Shown here: positions 1 through 10,296 of the stretch, piece by piece
Numbering within the stretch: position 1 is the stretch's first letter
Layout of the letters: each line of letters opens with the position of its first letter
Source of the DNA: Microbacterium sp. Marseille-Q6648
Lineage (GTDB): Bacteria > Actinomycetota > Actinomycetes > Actinomycetales > Microbacteriaceae
DNA length: 64,000 bases
NCBI RefSeq assembly: GCF_943181415.1
Contig: NZ_CALPBZ010000001.1
Span: 434,001-498,000, forward strand
Direction of reading: 5' to 3'
Made by a program: the position numbers and the translations under genes
Notes under the pieces: model-generated
What the model saw: the letters and a program-made list of their open reading frames with translations, nothing else
Databases searched by the model: none
Told to the model about the DNA's origin: nothing

Positions 1-19
1 AGAATTCGGCGAAGCTCAT
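1..19 (-). CDS. Start of a left-flanking gene, possibly yajC (partial)
   Basis: Only six codons are visible on the minus strand, an ATG at 19-17 followed by SFAEF, running off the left edge. The guess yajC rests on position: in many actinobacteria the preprotein translocase subunit gene yajC follows ruvB directly. No clear Shine-Dalgarno precedes this ATG, so the call is weak. The rest of 20-103 shows no gene and no obvious terminator. Confidence 0.25.
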
Positions 20-103
20 GGAGGTGGGGGCACCTTTCGGTTCCGGCTCGCGCCAGAGCGGCACTGCCTGTGCAGGAGGGGGTCAGGCGAAAGCCTCCAG
101 CGA

Positions 104-1132
104 TTATAGGTCATCGATCTCCAGCACCGACTCCGCCGGGGCCGCGCCGAGGTGCTGATATGCCTCGCGTGTGGCCACGCGGCCCCGCGGCGTGCGGCCC
201 ATGAACCCGATCCGCACGAGGTAGGGCTCCACCACCGATTCGATGGTCTCGGCCTCTTCGCCCACCGTCACCGCGAGGGTGCTCAATCCCACCGGGCCGC
301 CGCGGAAGCGCCGCACGAGGGCCTCCAGCACCGCCCGGTCGAGGCGGTCCAGGCCGATCGCGTCGACGTCGTACAGGTCGAGGGCGGCATCCACCGTCGC
401 CGGGTCGGCGTCGCGCCCGTCTCCGTGGACGATGGTGTAGTCGCGGACGCGGCGGAGCAGGCGGTTGGCGATGCGGGGCGTACCCCTCGAACGGCGGGCG
501 ATCTCGCTGCGGGCGATCGGCGGAAGGCCCACCCCCAGCATCATCGCCGACCTCTCGATGACGCGTTCCAACTCCGCCGGTTCGTAGTACTCCAGATGCG
601 CGGTGAAGCCGAAGCGGTCCCGCAACGGGTTCGGCAGCAGCCCGGAGCGCGTCGTGGCGCCGACCAGGGTGAACGGCGCGAGATCCAGCGGGATGCTGGT
701 GGCGCCGGCTCCCTTGCCCACCATGATGTCGATGCGGAAATCCTCCATCGCCAGGTACAGCATCTCCTCGGCCGAGCGGGCCATGCGATGCACCTCGTCG
801 ATGAAGAGGACCTCTCCGGGCGTCAGGCTCGACAGCAGCGCGGCCAGGTCGCCGGCGTGCTGGATCGCGGGCCCGCTGGAGAGCCGCAGTGGCCGTCCGC
901 TCTCGTGAGCCACGATCATGGCCAAGGTGGTCTTGCCGAGTCCGGGGGGTCCGGACAGCAGGATGTGGTCGGCGGGACGCTGCTGGATGCGCGCGGCATC
1001 GAGCAGCAGCTGCAGCTGCCCGCGAACCTTCTGCTGCCCGACGAACTCCGACAGCGAGGCGGGGCGGAGCGCCCCCTCGATCGCGAGTTCCGTGTCGTCC
1101 ACCGGCTCGGCGGTGTCGCGGAGCTCATCCAC
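104..1132 (-). CDS. ruvB: Holliday junction branch migration ATPase RuvB
   Basis: Hexameric AAA+ motor that drives branch migration of Holliday junctions together with RuvA during recombinational repair. The 342-residue protein has the family's normal length. Visible motifs are Walker [10 protein letters not shown] near residue 62, Walker B LFIDEVHR near 110, the sensor I region [18 protein letters not shown], and the C-terminal winged helix with the RTPRGR DNA-contact segment. The ATG at 1132 lies inside the last codons of ruvA (8-nt overlap), so the two are translationally coupled in a ruvC-ruvA-ruvB set read leftwards. Identification is secure. Confidence 0.98.
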   Translation of the reverse strand: MDELRDTAEPVDDTELAIEGALRPASLSEFVGQQKVRGQLQLLLDAARIQQRPADHILLSGPPGLGKTTLAMIVAHESGRPLRLSSGPAIQHAGDLAALLSSLTPGEVLFIDEVHRMARSAEEMLYLAMEDFRIDIMVGKGAGATSIPLDLAPFTLVGATTRSGLLPNPLRDRFGFTAHLEYYEPAELERVIERSAMMLGVGLPPIARSEIARRSRGTPRIANRLLRRVRDYTIVHGDGRDADPATVDAALDLYDVDAIGLDRLDRAVLEALVRRFRGGPVGLSTLAVTVGEEAETIESVVEPYLVRIGFMGRTPRGRVATREAYQHLGAAPAESVLEIDDL

Positions 1133-1745
1133 CGACCGGCTCCTTCCGCGCGGGGCCGAGCTCGGCGAGGGTCATCCGCAGGAGCACCGGCACCGAGCCG
1201 CGGTCCGCGGGGCCCGCGGTCTCGAGGACGCCGGCGACGGCCTCGACGGCCACACGCTCCGACCAGCCGAGGCCCGCCAGCGCGGCCACGACCTGAGCCG
1301 ACACGTCGGGGGGCGTGACGGCGTCGACGGCACCGGAACGTGCGCGTGCGGCGAGCTTGCCGGCGAGCTGGACGACGATGAGCTTGGCGGTCTTCGGTCC
1401 GATGCCCGACACACGGCGGAACGGCGCGTCGTCGTCGTTCGCCACGGCGTCGGCGATCTGGTCGACCGAGAGCGAGGCGAGCACGCCGAGCGCGGACTTG
1501 GGCCCGACACCGGTGACGCCCAGGAGCAGGGAGAACACCTCGAGCTCGTCACGGGTGTCGAAGCCGAAGAGCGAGAGAGAGTCCTCGCGGACGATGAGCG
1601 TCGTGTGCAGCATCGCCGTCTCGCCCGTCCGGAGGGCGCGCGAGACCTGGGGCGTCACGGCCACCGAGAGTCCCACGCCCCCGACGTCGATGACGACGGC
1701 GTCGGAGCCGATGTGGAGCACGGGGCCGCGGACGGACGAGATCAT
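1125..1745 (-). CDS. ruvA: Holliday junction DNA helicase subunit RuvA
   Basis: Tetrameric junction-binding protein that loads RuvB and holds the junction in a square-planar form. It has 206 residues, the usual length. The N-terminal OB domain begins MISSVRGPV. Helix-hairpin-helix motifs appear as [16 protein letters not shown] and [14 protein letters not shown], and a C-terminal RuvB-binding three-helix domain follows. The ATG at 1745 is preceded by TAGGCT and exactly six bases, the actinobacterial leaderless-promoter arrangement, so ruvA probably has its own start site in addition to read-through from ruvC. The 46-bp gap to ruvC is the only break in the ruv set. Confidence 0.97.
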   Translation of the reverse strand: MISSVRGPVLHIGSDAVVIDVGGVGLSVAVTPQVSRALRTGETAMLHTTLIVREDSLSLFGFDTRDELEVFSLLLGVTGVGPKSALGVLASLSVDQIADAVANDDDAPFRRVSGIGPKTAKLIVVQLAGKLAARARSGAVDAVTPPDVSAQVVAALAGLGWSERVAVEAVAGVLETAGPADRGSVPVLLRMTLAELGPARKEPVGG

Positions 1746-1751
1746 GAAGCG

Positions 1752-1757
1752 AGCCTA
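1752..1757 (-). promoter_or_regulatory. -10 box of a probable leaderless ruvA promoter
   Basis: TAGGCT on the minus strand followed by six bases and the ruvA ATG. Transcription would start at or next to the A of the ATG. No Shine-Dalgarno lies in the gap. Inference from spacing. Confidence 0.55.
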
Positions 1758-1791
1758 AACGCCGATTCGGAGCTATGTTCGAGCGACACGC

Positions 1792-2364
1792 TCAGCGCCG
1801 TGACACGCGCTCGGCGTCCGCCCACGCGCGCTGGGCGGGCGTGAGCGCACCCGTCGGGGCCGCCGACGGACCGGCCCCGCGCCATGCATGGCACAGCGCC
1901 AGCGCCAGCGCGTCGGCGGCGTCGGCCGGGGTGGGCAGGGAATCCAGCCGGAGCACCCGCGCGACCATCTGCTGGACCTGGCGCTTGTCCGCAGCCCCGT
2001 AGCCGGTGATGGCGGCCTTGACCTCGGTGGGCGTGTGGGTCGCGGCCGGGATGCCGCGCTCGCCCGCCACGAGGAGGGCGACGCCGCTGGCCTGGGCGGT
2101 GCCCATGACACTGTGGCGGTTGTGCTGCGAGAACACGCGCTCGACAGCGATCACGTGCGGGTCGTGCTCGTCGATGACGGCGCGGATGCCCGCCGCGATC
2201 GTGGCCAGACGCGTCTCGATCGCCGCGTCGGGCGACGAGCGCACCACGCCCACATGGACGAGCACCGCCGACCGGTCGGGGGCGACATCCACCACGCCGA
2301 CTCCGCACCGCGTGAGGCCCGGATCGATGCCGAGGACGCGCTGCACACGTCGGAGGGAGGTCAT
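1792..2364 (-). CDS. ruvC: Holliday junction resolvase RuvC
   Basis: Dimeric endonuclease that cuts Holliday junctions symmetrically. The 190 residues show the RNase H-like fold markers: the first catalytic Asp in [12 protein letters not shown] (residues 10-21), the Glu in [10 protein letters not shown], and the acidic pair in the C-terminal [11 protein letters not shown] helix. The length slightly exceeds the E. coli enzyme because of a polar C-terminal tail. It sits upstream of ruvA and downstream of yebC, the standard actinobacterial order. The catalytic residues look intact. Confidence 0.97.
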   Translation of the reverse strand: MTSLRRVQRVLGIDPGLTRCGVGVVDVAPDRSAVLVHVGVVRSSPDAAIETRLATIAAGIRAVIDEHDPHVIAVERVFSQHNRHSVMGTAQASGVALLVAGERGIPAATHTPTEVKAAITGYGAADKRQVQQMVARVLRLDSLPTPADAADALALALCHAWRGAGPSAAPTGALTPAQRAWADAERVSRR

Positions 2365-2418
2365 GGCCCCACCGTAGGCGGCGTGCCGACCGGATGCCGC
2401 CAGGCGCGCCCCGCCGGC

Positions 2419-3177
2419 CTACTCGTCGGTCTCCAGCTCGGACTGGACCTCGGCGGACAGGTCGAAGTTCGAGTAGACGTTCTGCACGTCGTCGCTGTCT
2501 TCGAGTGCGTCGATCAGGCGGAAGATCTTGCGCGCCGTGTCGGCGTCGATGTCGACCTTGAGGTTCGGGACGAACTCGACGTCGGCGGACTCGTAGTCGA
2601 TTCCGGCATCCTGCAGGGCCGATCGCACCGTCACCAGGTCGCCCGCCTCGGTGATCACCTCGAACCCCTGGGCGTGCGGCTCCACCTCCTCGGCGCCGGC
2701 CTCGAGGACGGTCATCATCACATCGTCCTCGGTCGTGCCCTCGCCCGAGACGACGATGACGCCCTTCCGGGTGAAGTTGTACGCGACGCTCCCCGGATCC
2801 GCGAGGTTGCCGCCGTTGCGGCTGAGGGCCGTCCTCACCTCTGCTGCGGCGCGGTTCTTGTTGTCGGTCAGACACTCGATCATGAGGGCAACTCCGCCCG
2901 GACCGTAGCCCTCGTACATGATCGAGGTGTACTCCACCGCCTCGCCGCCGATGCCGGCGCCGCGCTTGATGGCGCGATCGATGTTGTCGTTGGGGACCGA
3001 CGTCTTCTTCGCCTTCTGGACGGCATCGTACAGCGTCGGGTTGCCCGCGAGGTCGGCGCCGCCGATCTTGGCGGCGACTTCGATGTTCTTGATGAGCTTG
3101 GCGAACGACTTGGCACGACGCGCGTCGATGACGGCCTTCTTGTGCTTGGTCGTCGCCCACTTGGAGTGGCCGGACAT
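2419..3177 (-). CDS. yebC: YebC/TACO1-family protein
   Basis: Conserved cytoplasmic protein of the YebC/PmpR/TACO1 family, described variously as a transcriptional regulator and as a translation factor that helps ribosomes at proline-rich stretches. The 252-residue length is normal. The N-terminal signature [21 protein letters not shown] and the family core [21 protein letters not shown] are intact. The ATG at 3177 follows TAGACT with a 7-nt gap, so its mRNA may be leaderless or nearly so. Its place just upstream of ruvC is conserved in many bacteria. The function is from family knowledge. Confidence 0.95.
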   Translation of the reverse strand: MSGHSKWATTKHKKAVIDARRAKSFAKLIKNIEVAAKIGGADLAGNPTLYDAVQKAKKTSVPNDNIDRAIKRGAGIGGEAVEYTSIMYEGYGPGGVALMIECLTDNKNRAAAEVRTALSRNGGNLADPGSVAYNFTRKGVIVVSGEGTTEDDVMMTVLEAGAEEVEPHAQGFEVITEAGDLVTVRSALQDAGIDYESADVEFVPNLKVDIDADTARKIFRLIDALEDSDDVQNVYSNFDLSAEVQSELETDE

Positions 3178-3197
3178 GATTTCCAGTCTATGCGGCG

Positions 3198-3719
3198 TCA
3201 GAGGGCGAACTCGAAGCCGAACCGCGACGACAGCAGCGCGACCAGATCGCGCGGGATCTTCGCGATGTACGCCGGTGCGGGTGCGAGCGTCGTGGGTCCG
3301 CCGATGAAGGGGAAGTAGACGGGCCCGTCGGTGTCCGCCTCGATCCGATCGCGGATGGCGACGATGTCGCCGCCGATGCGCCGCAGCGCCGCCAGCGTGA
3401 TGGGCGAGGCGAGCCGGAGGGTGTCACTCACCGGCATCCGCCAGTGCGCCATCGTCTCACCGTGCCGCGCGCGCTCCTCTTCGCCGAGCGGACCGAGGAT
3501 GCGGCCCCACGCCGCGATACCGGGGCTCGCGAGTGTGCGGTCCCAGACGAAGAGGGTGTCGCCGGGGGCGGTGCATCCGACGAGCTCGTGCGACCACTCG
3601 AACCGGCGCACGGGCGCGGCCTTCGGGGCGACCAGAGCGTCCCCGACGATCCCGCGGGACGGCGCGATCATCCAGTAGCGCTCCTCGGGGTGGTCCCGCC
3701 ACCACTCGTTGATCGTCAT
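3198..3719 (-). CDS. EVE/PUA-like hypothetical protein
   Basis: A 173-residue cytoplasmic protein with no signal peptide or membrane segment. The opening [11 protein letters not shown], the central GDTLFVWDR and the strand pattern resemble EVE/ASCH/PUA-like domains, which bind modified bases or RNA. I do not recognise it as an exact family member, so the call is tentative. The ATG at 3719 follows TAGGTT and exactly six bases, marking a likely leaderless promoter and supporting this start. It lies between yebC and pdxT but seems to be its own transcription unit. No restriction or modification gene is adjacent. Confidence 0.55.
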   Translation of the reverse strand: MTINEWWRDHPEERYWMIAPSRGIVGDALVAPKAAPVRRFEWSHELVGCTAPGDTLFVWDRTLASPGIAAWGRILGPLGEEERARHGETMAHWRMPVSDTLRLASPITLAALRRIGGDIVAIRDRIEADTDGPVYFPFIGGPTTLAPAPAYIAKIPRDLVALLSSRFGFEFAL

Positions 3720-3725
3720 GTATGC

Positions 3726-3731
3726 AACCTA
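3726..3731 (-). promoter_or_regulatory. -10 box of probable leaderless promoter
   Basis: TAGGTT on the minus strand with a 6-nt gap to the ATG of the EVE-like gene. No ribosome binding site is present between them. Confidence 0.5.
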
Positions 3732-3750
3732 GCGGCACCGCGTCGCGCGC

Positions 3751-4332
3751 TCAGGATGCGCGCACGGTGTCGACGAAGAGCTGGTGGAATCGGCTCTCTC
3801 CGCTCACTTCGGGGTGGAACGATGTGGCGAGCAGCGCACCCTGCCGCACCGCCACCACTCCCCCGTCGTCCAGCCGCGCCAGCACCTCGACATCGTGGCC
3901 CGTCTGCGTGACCAGCGGCGCTCGGATGAAGGCGGCGTGCACCGGGAGGTCGCCGAGCACGGGGACGTCGAGGTCGGTCTCGAACGAGTCCGACTGGCTG
4001 CCGAAGGCGTTGCGGCGGACCGTGATATCCAGGCCTCCGAACGTCTCCTGCCCGACGATGCCGTCCGTGATGCGGTCGGCCAGGAGGATCATGCCCGCGC
4101 ACGTGCCGTACACCGGCATCCCGGACGAGATCGCTTCCCGGATCGGATGCTGCATGCCGAAGGCCCGCGAGAGCTTGTCGATCACGCTGGACTCACCGCC
4201 CGGGAGCACGAGACCCCGCACGGACCCCAGCTCATCGGGACGACGCACCGCCACCGCCTCGACCCCGAGGGCGGTCAGCACCCGCAGATGCTCGCGCACA
4301 TCCCCCTGGAGGGCCAGGACGCCGATCCTCAT
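3751..4332 (-). CDS. pdxT: PLP synthase glutaminase subunit PdxT
   Basis: Class I glutaminase that supplies ammonia to PdxS in deoxyxylulose-independent pyridoxal 5'-phosphate synthesis. At 193 residues it has the family length. The nucleophilic Cys sits in [11 protein letters not shown] near residue 80, the [10 protein letters not shown] motif near 46-55, and the catalytic His-Glu pair in [13 protein letters not shown] near 172. It begins 40 bp after the pdxS stop on the same strand, so the two are an operon producing the PdxS12T12 complex. All catalytic residues are visible. Confidence 0.97.
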   Translation of the reverse strand: MRIGVLALQGDVREHLRVLTALGVEAVAVRRPDELGSVRGLVLPGGESSVIDKLSRAFGMQHPIREAISSGMPVYGTCAGMILLADRITDGIVGQETFGGLDITVRRNAFGSQSDSFETDLDVPVLGDLPVHAAFIRAPLVTQTGHDVEVLARLDDGGVVAVRQGALLATSFHPEVSGESRFHQLFVDTVRAS

Positions 4333-4372
4333 CGCGCTTCGCGCCCCGAGGGACGGGGTCGCACGGGTCCTG

Positions 4373-5263
4373 TCACCAGCCGCGCTCGGCGAGGCGATGC
4401 GGGGCCGGGAGGTCGGCGACGTTGATGCCGACCATCGCCTCGCCGAGGCCTCGCGAGACCTCCGCGATCACCTTCGCGTCGTCGTAGAACGTCGTCGCCT
4501 TCACGATCGCCGCGGCGCGCTGCGCGGGGTTCCCCGACTTGAAGATCCCCGAGCCGACGAAGACGCCGTCGGCGCCCATCTGCATCATCATCGCGGCGTC
4601 GGCGGGCGTGGCCACACCTCCCGCGACGAAGAGGACGACGGGCAGCGCGCCGGTCTCGGCGACCTCGGCGACCAGCTCGTACGGCGCCTGCAGCTCCTTG
4701 GCCGCGACGTAGAGCTCATCCTTGGTCATCGAGCGGAGCATGTTGATCTCGCCGGTGATCTTGCGGATGTGCTTGGTGGCCTCGGACACGTCGCCGGTGC
4801 CGGCCTCTCCCTTGGAGCGGATCATCGCCGCGCCCTCGTTGATGCGGCGCAACGCCTCTCCGAGGTTGGTCGCCCCGCAGACGAACGGCACCGTGAAGCC
4901 CCACTTGTCGATGTGGTTCACGTAGTCGGCGGGAGAGAGGACCTCGGACTCGTCGATGTAGTCGACGCCGAGTTCCTGCAGCACCTGGGCCTCGACGAAG
5001 TGCCCGATGCGCGCCTTGGCCATGACCGGGATCGAGACGGCCTCGATGATGCTGTCGATCATGTCCGGGTCGCTCATCCGCGACACGCCGCCCTGCGCCC
5101 GGATGTCGGCGGGCACCCGCTCGAGGGCCATGACGGCCACGGCGCCGGCGTCCTCGGCGATCTTGGCCTGATCGGCGGTGACGACGTCCATGATGACGCC
5201 GCCTTTCAGCATCTCGGCGAGGCCGCGCTTGACGCGCGAAGAACCGGTGGCGGCAGTGGACAT
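4373..5263 (-). CDS. pdxS: PLP synthase lyase subunit PdxS
   Basis: Synthase subunit that condenses ribose 5-phosphate, glyceraldehyde 3-phosphate and ammonia to PLP. The ATG at 5263 is chosen because AAGGAG lies six bases upstream; an upstream extension to 5371 would cross the regulatory palindrome and encode unrelated residues. The resulting 296-residue protein has the family hallmarks: [17 protein letters not shown], the catalytic Lys in [14 protein letters not shown], and the phosphate loop [14 protein letters not shown]. It is divergent from a MocR-type regulator and leads into pdxT. Confidence 0.98.
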   Translation of the reverse strand: MSTAATGSSRVKRGLAEMLKGGVIMDVVTADQAKIAEDAGAVAVMALERVPADIRAQGGVSRMSDPDMIDSIIEAVSIPVMAKARIGHFVEAQVLQELGVDYIDESEVLSPADYVNHIDKWGFTVPFVCGATNLGEALRRINEGAAMIRSKGEAGTGDVSEATKHIRKITGEINMLRSMTKDELYVAAKELQAPYELVAEVAETGALPVVLFVAGGVATPADAAMMMQMGADGVFVGSGIFKSGNPAQRAAAIVKATTFYDDAKVIAEVSRGLGEAMVGINVADLPAPHRLAERGW

Positions 5264-5276
5264 GCAATGCTCCTTG

Positions 5277-5292
5277 TTTGACCTAGGCCAAA
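5277..5292. promoter_or_regulatory. 16-bp palindrome between pdxS and pdxR, probable operator
   Basis: TTTGACCTAGGCCAAA is an inverted repeat with one mismatched pair, centred on CCTAGG. It lies 14 bp upstream of the pdxS ATG on one side and just upstream of a -10-like TAGCAT (5296-5301) for pdxR on the other. It therefore covers the likely pdxS start-site region and the pdxR -35 region. Binding by the adjacent MocR/PdxR regulator is inferred from position; no binding data are available. Confidence 0.5.
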
Positions 5293-5334
5293 AGATAGCA
5301 TGTGGGGCACGTAAGCTCGCGCACGGGAGGTGCC

Positions 5335-6681
5335 ATGACGTCGCATGACGACATCGCCGGCTCATCGGCATCCGAGATCGCGGAGAGCATCCGCGAGCTG
5401 CGCGACCGCGGGATGCTGCGGCCCGGCGACGTGCTCCCGTCGGTGCGGGCGCTCGCCGAACGCCTGAGCGTGAACCGCAACACCGTCGTCGCCGCGTACC
5501 GCCACCTCGCCCAGGCGGGATTCGTCACGTCCCGCGGCCGGGGTGGAACCCGGATCGCCGATCCCGACCCGATCGCCCAGGAGGGGTACGCACCCGACAC
5601 GGTCCTGCGCGACGTGGGCACCGGCAATCCCGATCCGGAACTGATCCCGGATCCGTCGCGCGCGCTCGCGAGCATGGCCGGCAGACCCGTGCTGTACGGC
5701 GAGCCGATCATCGATCGCGACCTGGAGCAGTGGGCCCACGCCTGGATGCGCGAAGCGGTGGACCACGCGCACGAGCTGCGCCTGACCGTCACCAGCGGGG
5801 CGTCCGACGCGATCGAGCGGCTGCTGGCCCAGGCGCTCACCCGCGATGACGCGGTCGCGCTGGAGGACCCGTGCTTCCTGTCCAGCATGAACATCGTCCG
5901 GCAGGGCGGATACCGCCCCGTCGCGATCCCGGTGGATGCCGAGGGCATGACCGTCGCGGGACTGCGTGCGGCGCTCGCCGGTGGTGTGCGCGCCGTCGTC
6001 TGCACGCCGCGGGCCCAGAACCCGACCGGCGCGAGCCTGAGCGAGGAGCGCGCGCGGGACCTCCGCGCCGAACTGGCCTCGCACCCCTACGTCCTCGTCA
6101 TCGAGGACGATCACTTCTCGATGCTGTCGTCTCAGCCCTACCGGTCCGTGATCGGCCCGGGTCACCGACGGTGGGCTCTGGTCCGCTCGGTGTCGAAGTT
6201 CCTCGGTCCCGACATGTGCCTGGCTGTCACCGCGTCCGACCCCGTCACCGCGGAGCGGCTCGCCATGCGGCTGAGCCCCGGCACGACCTGGGTCAGTCAC
6301 CTGCTGCAGCGGCTGGTGCACGCGCTCGCCACCGACGAGGACGTCGTTTCCGGCATCCGTCGCGCGGCGGCGCACTACGCGGACCGCAACGCACGGGTCG
6401 CCCGCTCCCTCACCGCGCTGGGCCTGCCCACGACGGCGGGCGACGGACTCAGTCTGTGGGTACCGCTGCCGGTCGCGGGGAGCGCGGTCGTCCCCCACCT
6501 GATGCGGCGGGGATGGCTCGCTCGCGCGGGCGACGACTTCGTCCTCTCGGACGGCGCAGGCGCCCGACATCTGCGCCTCACCGTGCATGACCTCGATGAC
6601 GCAGACGGCGATCGGCTCGCCTCCGACGTGCTGGCTGCGGTCCGGTCCGCGCACGGCTCCCATGGGATGATCGATCGGTGA
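5335..6681 (+). CDS. pdxR: MocR/PdxR-type regulator (GntR wHTH plus aminotransferase fold)
   Basis: Chimeric transcription factor that senses PLP; in other Gram-positives PdxR activates pdxST. The ATG at 5335 is preferred over a GTG at 5302 because GGGAGG sits four bases upstream. The 448-residue product has an N-terminal GntR winged helix ([32 protein letters not shown], then [12 protein letters not shown]) and a fold-type I aminotransferase domain with the PLP Lys expected in [10 protein letters not shown] near residue 290. It is divergent from pdxS and overlaps the next gene, pyridoxal kinase, by four bases, so vitamin B6 synthesis and salvage are grouped. The pdxR name is inferred from this context. 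Confidence 0.88.
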   Translation: MTSHDDIAGSSASEIAESIRELRDRGMLRPGDVLPSVRALAERLSVNRNTVVAAYRHLAQAGFVTSRGRGGTRIADPDPIAQEGYAPDTVLRDVGTGNPDPELIPDPSRALASMAGRPVLYGEPIIDRDLEQWAHAWMREAVDHAHELRLTVTSGASDAIERLLAQALTRDDAVALEDPCFLSSMNIVRQGGYRPVAIPVDAEGMTVAGLRAALAGGVRAVVCTPRAQNPTGASLSEERARDLRAELASHPYVLVIEDDHFSMLSSQPYRSVIGPGHRRWALVRSVSKFLGPDMCLAVTASDPVTAERLAMRLSPGTTWVSHLLQRLVHALATDEDVVSGIRRAAAHYADRNARVARSLTALGLPTTAGDGLSLWVPLPVAGSAVVPHLMRRGWLARAGDDFVLSDGAGARHLRLTVHDLDDADGDRLASDVLAAVRSAHGSHGMIDR

Positions 6682-7529
6682 AGATCCTCTCGATCCAGTC
6701 CGCGGTCGCTTACGGCCACGTCGGCAACTCCGCGTCGGTGTTCCCCCTGCAGCGCATCGGCGTCGAGGTGCTGCCGGTCTACACCGTGAACTTCTCCAAT
6801 CACACCGGATACGGGGCCTGGCGCGGACCGCTCATCGATCCGGAGGACGTCCATCAGGTCATCCTCGGAATCGAGGAGCGCGGTGTCCTGCCGCACATCG
6901 ACGCCGTGCTGTCGGGCTACCAGGGCGGCGAGGGCATCGCCGACGTCATCCTCGACGCGGTCCGCCGGGTCAAGTCGGCCAATCCCGCCGCCGTCTACGC
7001 GTGCGACCCGGTCATGGGCAACGCGACCTCGGGCTGCTTCGTCGCACCGGCCATCCCCGATCTTCTCCGCGATCGCGTCGTGCCTGCCGCCGACATCATC
7101 ACGCCCAATCAGTTCGAGCTCGGCTATCTCACCGGGACGACACCCGACACGCTCGAATCGACCCTGCGCGCCGTGGATGCGGTTCGCGCCACGGGACCGC
7201 GCACGGTGCTGGTGACCAGTGTCGCGCGTCCGGACGCTCCCGAGGGCACGATCGAGATGCTGGTCGTCGACGACGCCGGATCATGGATCGTCGCGACGCC
7301 CCGCCTGCCGCTGAAGGCGAACGGGTCCGGGGACGTCACCGCGGCGCTGTTCACCGCGCACTACCGGCGTACCGGGGACGCTGGGCTCGCACTCGCGCGG
7401 ACCACCTCGAGCGTGTTCGATCTGCTGCAGACGACGCTGGATTCCGGCGAACGCGAACTCCAGCTCGTGGAGTCGCAGCAGCACTACGCCGAGCCGCGTA
7501 TGCAGTTCGAGGTTCGTCGAATCGGCTGA
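6678..7529 (+). CDS. pdxY: Pyridoxal kinase PdxY
   Basis: Ribokinase-fold kinase that phosphorylates pyridoxal in B6 salvage. The GTG at 6678 overlaps the pdxR stop in a GTGA junction, which fixes the start and implies coupling. The 283-residue product shows the PdxY signatures LSIQSAVAYGHVGNSA, VNFSNHTGYGAWRG, CDPVMG near residue 110, NQFELGYLTG, and the anion-hole and catalytic Asp in KANGSGDVTAALF near 214. Its stop abuts the stop of the convergent HIT gene with no bases between. Confidence 0.95.
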   Translation: MKILSIQSAVAYGHVGNSASVFPLQRIGVEVLPVYTVNFSNHTGYGAWRGPLIDPEDVHQVILGIEERGVLPHIDAVLSGYQGGEGIADVILDAVRRVKSANPAAVYACDPVMGNATSGCFVAPAIPDLLRDRVVPAADIITPNQFELGYLTGTTPDTLESTLRAVDAVRATGPRTVLVTSVARPDAPEGTIEMLVVDDAGSWIVATPRLPLKANGSGDVTAALFTAHYRRTGDAGLALARTTSSVFDLLQTTLDSGERELQLVESQQHYAEPRMQFEVRRIG

Positions 7530-8069
7530 TCACGCCGGCCACGCGGCCGCGACGGCGTCGCGCACGTCGCCGAGCAGCTGCGGGAGCGCCTTGGTCTTGG
7601 CGATGATGGGGAAGAAGTTCGCGTCCGCCGACCATCGTGGCACCACGTGCTGGTGCAGATGCTCGTCGACGCCCGCACCGGCCACGGCGCCCTGGTTCAT
7701 CCCGATGTTGAACCCGTCGCACCGCGACACCTGCCGCAGCACGCGCATGCCGACCTGCGTGAGGATGCCGATCTCGGCGGCCTCCTCCTCTGTCGCCTGA
7801 TCGTATGTGGCGATGTGCCGGTACGGGCACACCAGCAGGTGGCCCGAGTTGTACGGGAAGAGGTTGAGCAGGACGTAGGCGGTCCGGCCGCGGGCGACGA
7901 TGAGCCCGTCCTCGTCCGTCTTGTCGGGCGCGGCGCAGAAGGGGCACGACTCGCGCAGGACTTCGGGACCCGCCGCGATGTAGGCCATGCGGTGGGGTGT
8001 CCACAGGCGCTGGAAGCCGTCGGGAACGCCGGCGAGCTCCGACGCGGATTCCAGGGATCCGTCGCTCAC
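7530..8069 (-). CDS. HIT-family nucleotide hydrolase or phosphorylase
   Basis: The 179-residue protein carries the histidine triad [13 protein letters not shown] near residue 140, a zinc-type CPFC pair near 42-45, and the HIT fold core [17 protein letters not shown]. In mycobacteria the orthologous neighbour of thrS is a HIT-family diadenosine tetraphosphate phosphorylase; the same gene pair here suggests, but does not prove, Ap4A turnover. Aminoacyl-tRNA synthetases make Ap4A as a side product, so the pairing is biochemically sensible. The GTG start overlaps the thrS stop by four bases. Confidence 0.88.
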   Translation of the reverse strand: MSDGSLESASELAGVPDGFQRLWTPHRMAYIAAGPEVLRESCPFCAAPDKTDEDGLIVARGRTAYVLLNLFPYNSGHLLVCPYRHIATYDQATEEEAAEIGILTQVGMRVLRQVSRCDGFNIGMNQGAVAGAGVDEHLHQHVVPRWSADANFFPIIAKTKALPQLLGDVRDAVAAAWPA

Positions 8070-10084
8070 GGCAGGTCTTCCGCCGAGTCGACCAGCGTGC
8101 GCGCGGCGATCGCCGAGCGGATGCGCTCCACCGCGTCCGCGACGGGCACGCCGTTGAGCTGCGTGCCGTCACGGAAGCGGAACGACACCGTTCCCGCTGC
8201 TCGATCCTGCTCCCCCGCGATGAGCATCAGCGGAACCTTCTGAGTGGTGTGGGTGCGGATCTTCTTCTGCATGCGGTCGGCGCTGTGATCCATCTCGGCG
8301 CGCACGTCCGCGCTCTTCAGGCGGGCGATGACGCCGCCGAGGTAGTCGGCGTACTCGTCGGCGACCGGGATGCCCATCACCTGCACCGGCGACAGCCACA
8401 CGGGGAACGCACCGGCGTAATGCTCGAGCAGGATCGCGAAGAAGCGCTCGATCGATCCGAAGAGCGCACGGTGGATCATCACCGGCCGGTGCTTCTCGCC
8501 GTCCGGGCCGGTGTACTCGAGTTCGAATCGCTCGGGCTGATTGAAGTCGAGCTGGATGGTCGACATCTGCCAGGTGCGGCCGATGGCGTCCCGTGCCTGC
8601 ACGGAGATCTTGGGGCCGTAGAAGGCGGCGCCGCCCGGATCGGGCACGAGCTCGAGGCCCGAGGCCACCGCCACTTCCCGCAGCGTCTCCGTCGCCCGGT
8701 CCCAGAGCTCGTCGGGCCCGAGGAACTTGGGGTTCCCGTCCTCCTTCGTCGACAGCTCCAGGTAGAAGTCGTTCAGACCGTAGTCGCGCAGCGTCTGCAG
8801 TACGAACTCCAGGCTGTGCGTGAGCTCGTCCTTCACCTGCTCGGCTGTGACGTAGATGTGCGTGTCGTCCTGCGTCATCCCCCGCACGCGGGTGAGCCCC
8901 GCCAGCGTGCCGCTCTTCTCGTAGCGGTACACCGAACCGAACTCGCTCAGCCGGAGGGGCAGCTCGCGGTAGCTGCGCCCGCGGGAGCGGAAGATGAGGT
9001 TGTGGAACGGGCAGTTCATGGGCTTCAGGTAGTACTCCTGGCCCTCGCGTGTGACATGCCCGTCGTCGCCGACGAGTTCGTCGAGCACCATCGGGGGGTA
9101 CATGCCGTCGGCGTACCACTGCAGGTGCCCGCTCGTCATGAACAGGTCGCCCTTGGTGATGTGCGGGGTGTTGACGACGTCATAGCCGTTGCGCAGCAGC
9201 TGCTCGCGCATGTAGCGCTCGATCTCGTAGCGGATGATCCCGCCCTTGGGGTGGAACACCGACAGCCCCGGGCCGATCTCGTCGGGGAACGAGAACAGGT
9301 CCAGCTCCCTGCCGAGCTTCCGGTGGTCCCGCTTGGCAGCCTCTTCGAGTCGGTGCTGATAGGCCCGCAGCTCGTCCTTCGTCGGCCAGGCGGTGCCGTA
9401 GATCCGCTGCAGCTGCGGGTTCTTCTCGCTTCCGCGCCAGTACGCTCCGGCCACGCGCGTCAGATCCCAGCCGTTGCCGACCATGCGGGTGCTGGGCACG
9501 TGCGGCCCGCGGCACAGGTCCTTCCAGGCGGTCTCGCCATCCCGCGTGACGTTGTCGTAGATCGTCAGCTCGCCGGCGCCGACTTCGACCGAGGCGCCCT
9601 CCGTCGCCGCCGCACCGCCCTTCAGGCCGATCAACTCGAGCTTGAAGGGCTCGTCCACCAGCTCGGCCCGAGCCTCCTCGTCCGTGACGACGCGGCGGAC
9701 GAACCGCTGGCCCTCGCGGACGATGCGCTCCATCTCCTTCTTGATCGCCTTGAGGTCCTCCGGAGTGAAGGGCTCGGTGATCCCGAAGTCGTAGTAGAAG
9801 CCGTTCTCGACCGGCGGGCCGATGCCGAGATTCGCCTGGGGCTTGACGCGCTGCACGGCCTGGGCGAGGACGTGCGCGGTGGAATGGCGGAGGATGTCGA
9901 GTCCGTCACGGCTGTCCACGGCCACCGGCTCCACGACGTCGGCGGCGTCGACGACGGTCGCGAGGTCGCGCAGGTCGCCGTTGACGCGCAGCGCTACGAC
10001 CGATCGATCGGGGAAGAGTGCGAAACCGTCGGCGGGGAACGTCACGTCCGACGGGATGGCGGGGTTGGTCAAGGGACTCTCCAT
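8066..10084 (-). CDS. thrS: Threonyl-tRNA synthetase
   Basis: Class II synthetase charging tRNA-Thr. The 672 residues read as TGS domain (about 25-70), editing/SAD domain with [11 protein letters not shown] near 106 and the [11 protein letters not shown] motif, and then the catalytic core with [21 protein letters not shown] and [13 protein letters not shown], ending in an anticodon-binding domain. The zinc-binding Cys of KPMNCP is present. The ATG at 10084 begins the only sensible N-terminus. The gene is separated from upstream tRNAs by a hairpin and is coupled to the HIT gene downstream. No T-box is seen upstream. Confidence 0.98.
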   Translation of the reverse strand: MESPLTNPAIPSDVTFPADGFALFPDRSVVALRVNGDLRDLATVVDAADVVEPVAVDSRDGLDILRHSTAHVLAQAVQRVKPQANLGIGPPVENGFYYDFGITEPFTPEDLKAIKKEMERIVREGQRFVRRVVTDEEARAELVDEPFKLELIGLKGGAAATEGASVEVGAGELTIYDNVTRDGETAWKDLCRGPHVPSTRMVGNGWDLTRVAGAYWRGSEKNPQLQRIYGTAWPTKDELRAYQHRLEEAAKRDHRKLGRELDLFSFPDEIGPGLSVFHPKGGIIRYEIERYMREQLLRNGYDVVNTPHITKGDLFMTSGHLQWYADGMYPPMVLDELVGDDGHVTREGQEYYLKPMNCPFHNLIFRSRGRSYRELPLRLSEFGSVYRYEKSGTLAGLTRVRGMTQDDTHIYVTAEQVKDELTHSLEFVLQTLRDYGLNDFYLELSTKEDGNPKFLGPDELWDRATETLREVAVASGLELVPDPGGAAFYGPKISVQARDAIGRTWQMSTIQLDFNQPERFELEYTGPDGEKHRPVMIHRALFGSIERFFAILLEHYAGAFPVWLSPVQVMGIPVADEYADYLGGVIARLKSADVRAEMDHSADRMQKKIRTHTTQKVPLMLIAGEQDRAAGTVSFRFRDGTQLNGVPVADAVERIRSAIAARTLVDSAEDLP

Positions 10085-10166
10085 CCTGAGGCTCCGTCAA
10101 GGCTATCCGGTGCCGCGGCGGGCTTCGCGCACGCGCCGCGCCGGCGGGGGGGAGCGGAGAAAGCGA

Positions 10167-10190
10167 AAACCCCCGGCGAGCCGGGGGTTT
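10167..10190 (-). terminator. Intrinsic terminator after the minus-strand tRNA cluster
   Basis: A 7-bp stem CCCCCGG/CCGGGGG with a 4-nt loop is flanked by AAAA on the left and TTT on the right, so it can work in both directions. It lies between tRNA-Val(GAC) and thrS and would end the tRNA transcript. Confidence 0.75.
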
Positions 10191-10194
10191 CAGG

Positions 10195-10269
10195 TGGTGG
10201 GCGATACTGGGATCGAACCAGTGACCTCTTCCGTGTCAGGGAAGCGCGCTACCGCTGCGCCAATCGCCC
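10195..10269 (-). tRNA. tRNA-Val (GAC)
   Basis: Acceptor stem GGGCGAT/ATCGCCC with discriminator A. The anticodon loop CTGACAC gives GAC, which reads GUC and GUU. The 3' CCA is encoded at 10197-10195. It is the last gene of a three-tRNA minus-strand cluster. Confidence 0.96.
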
Positions 10270-10296
10270 GAGTCGTGCTCCGGTCGGGACCGGGAG

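Noticed and set aside
5302-5334. GTG start for the pdxR-like gene at 5302
   Set aside because: It immediately follows the TAGCAT -10 box and would lie upstream of the expected transcription start; the ATG at 5335 has a good Shine-Dalgarno.
5264-5371. N-terminal extension of pdxS to 5371
   Set aside because: It crosses the intergenic palindrome and the pdxR start, encodes residues not found in PdxS proteins, and the ATG at 5263 has AAGGAG at ideal spacing.
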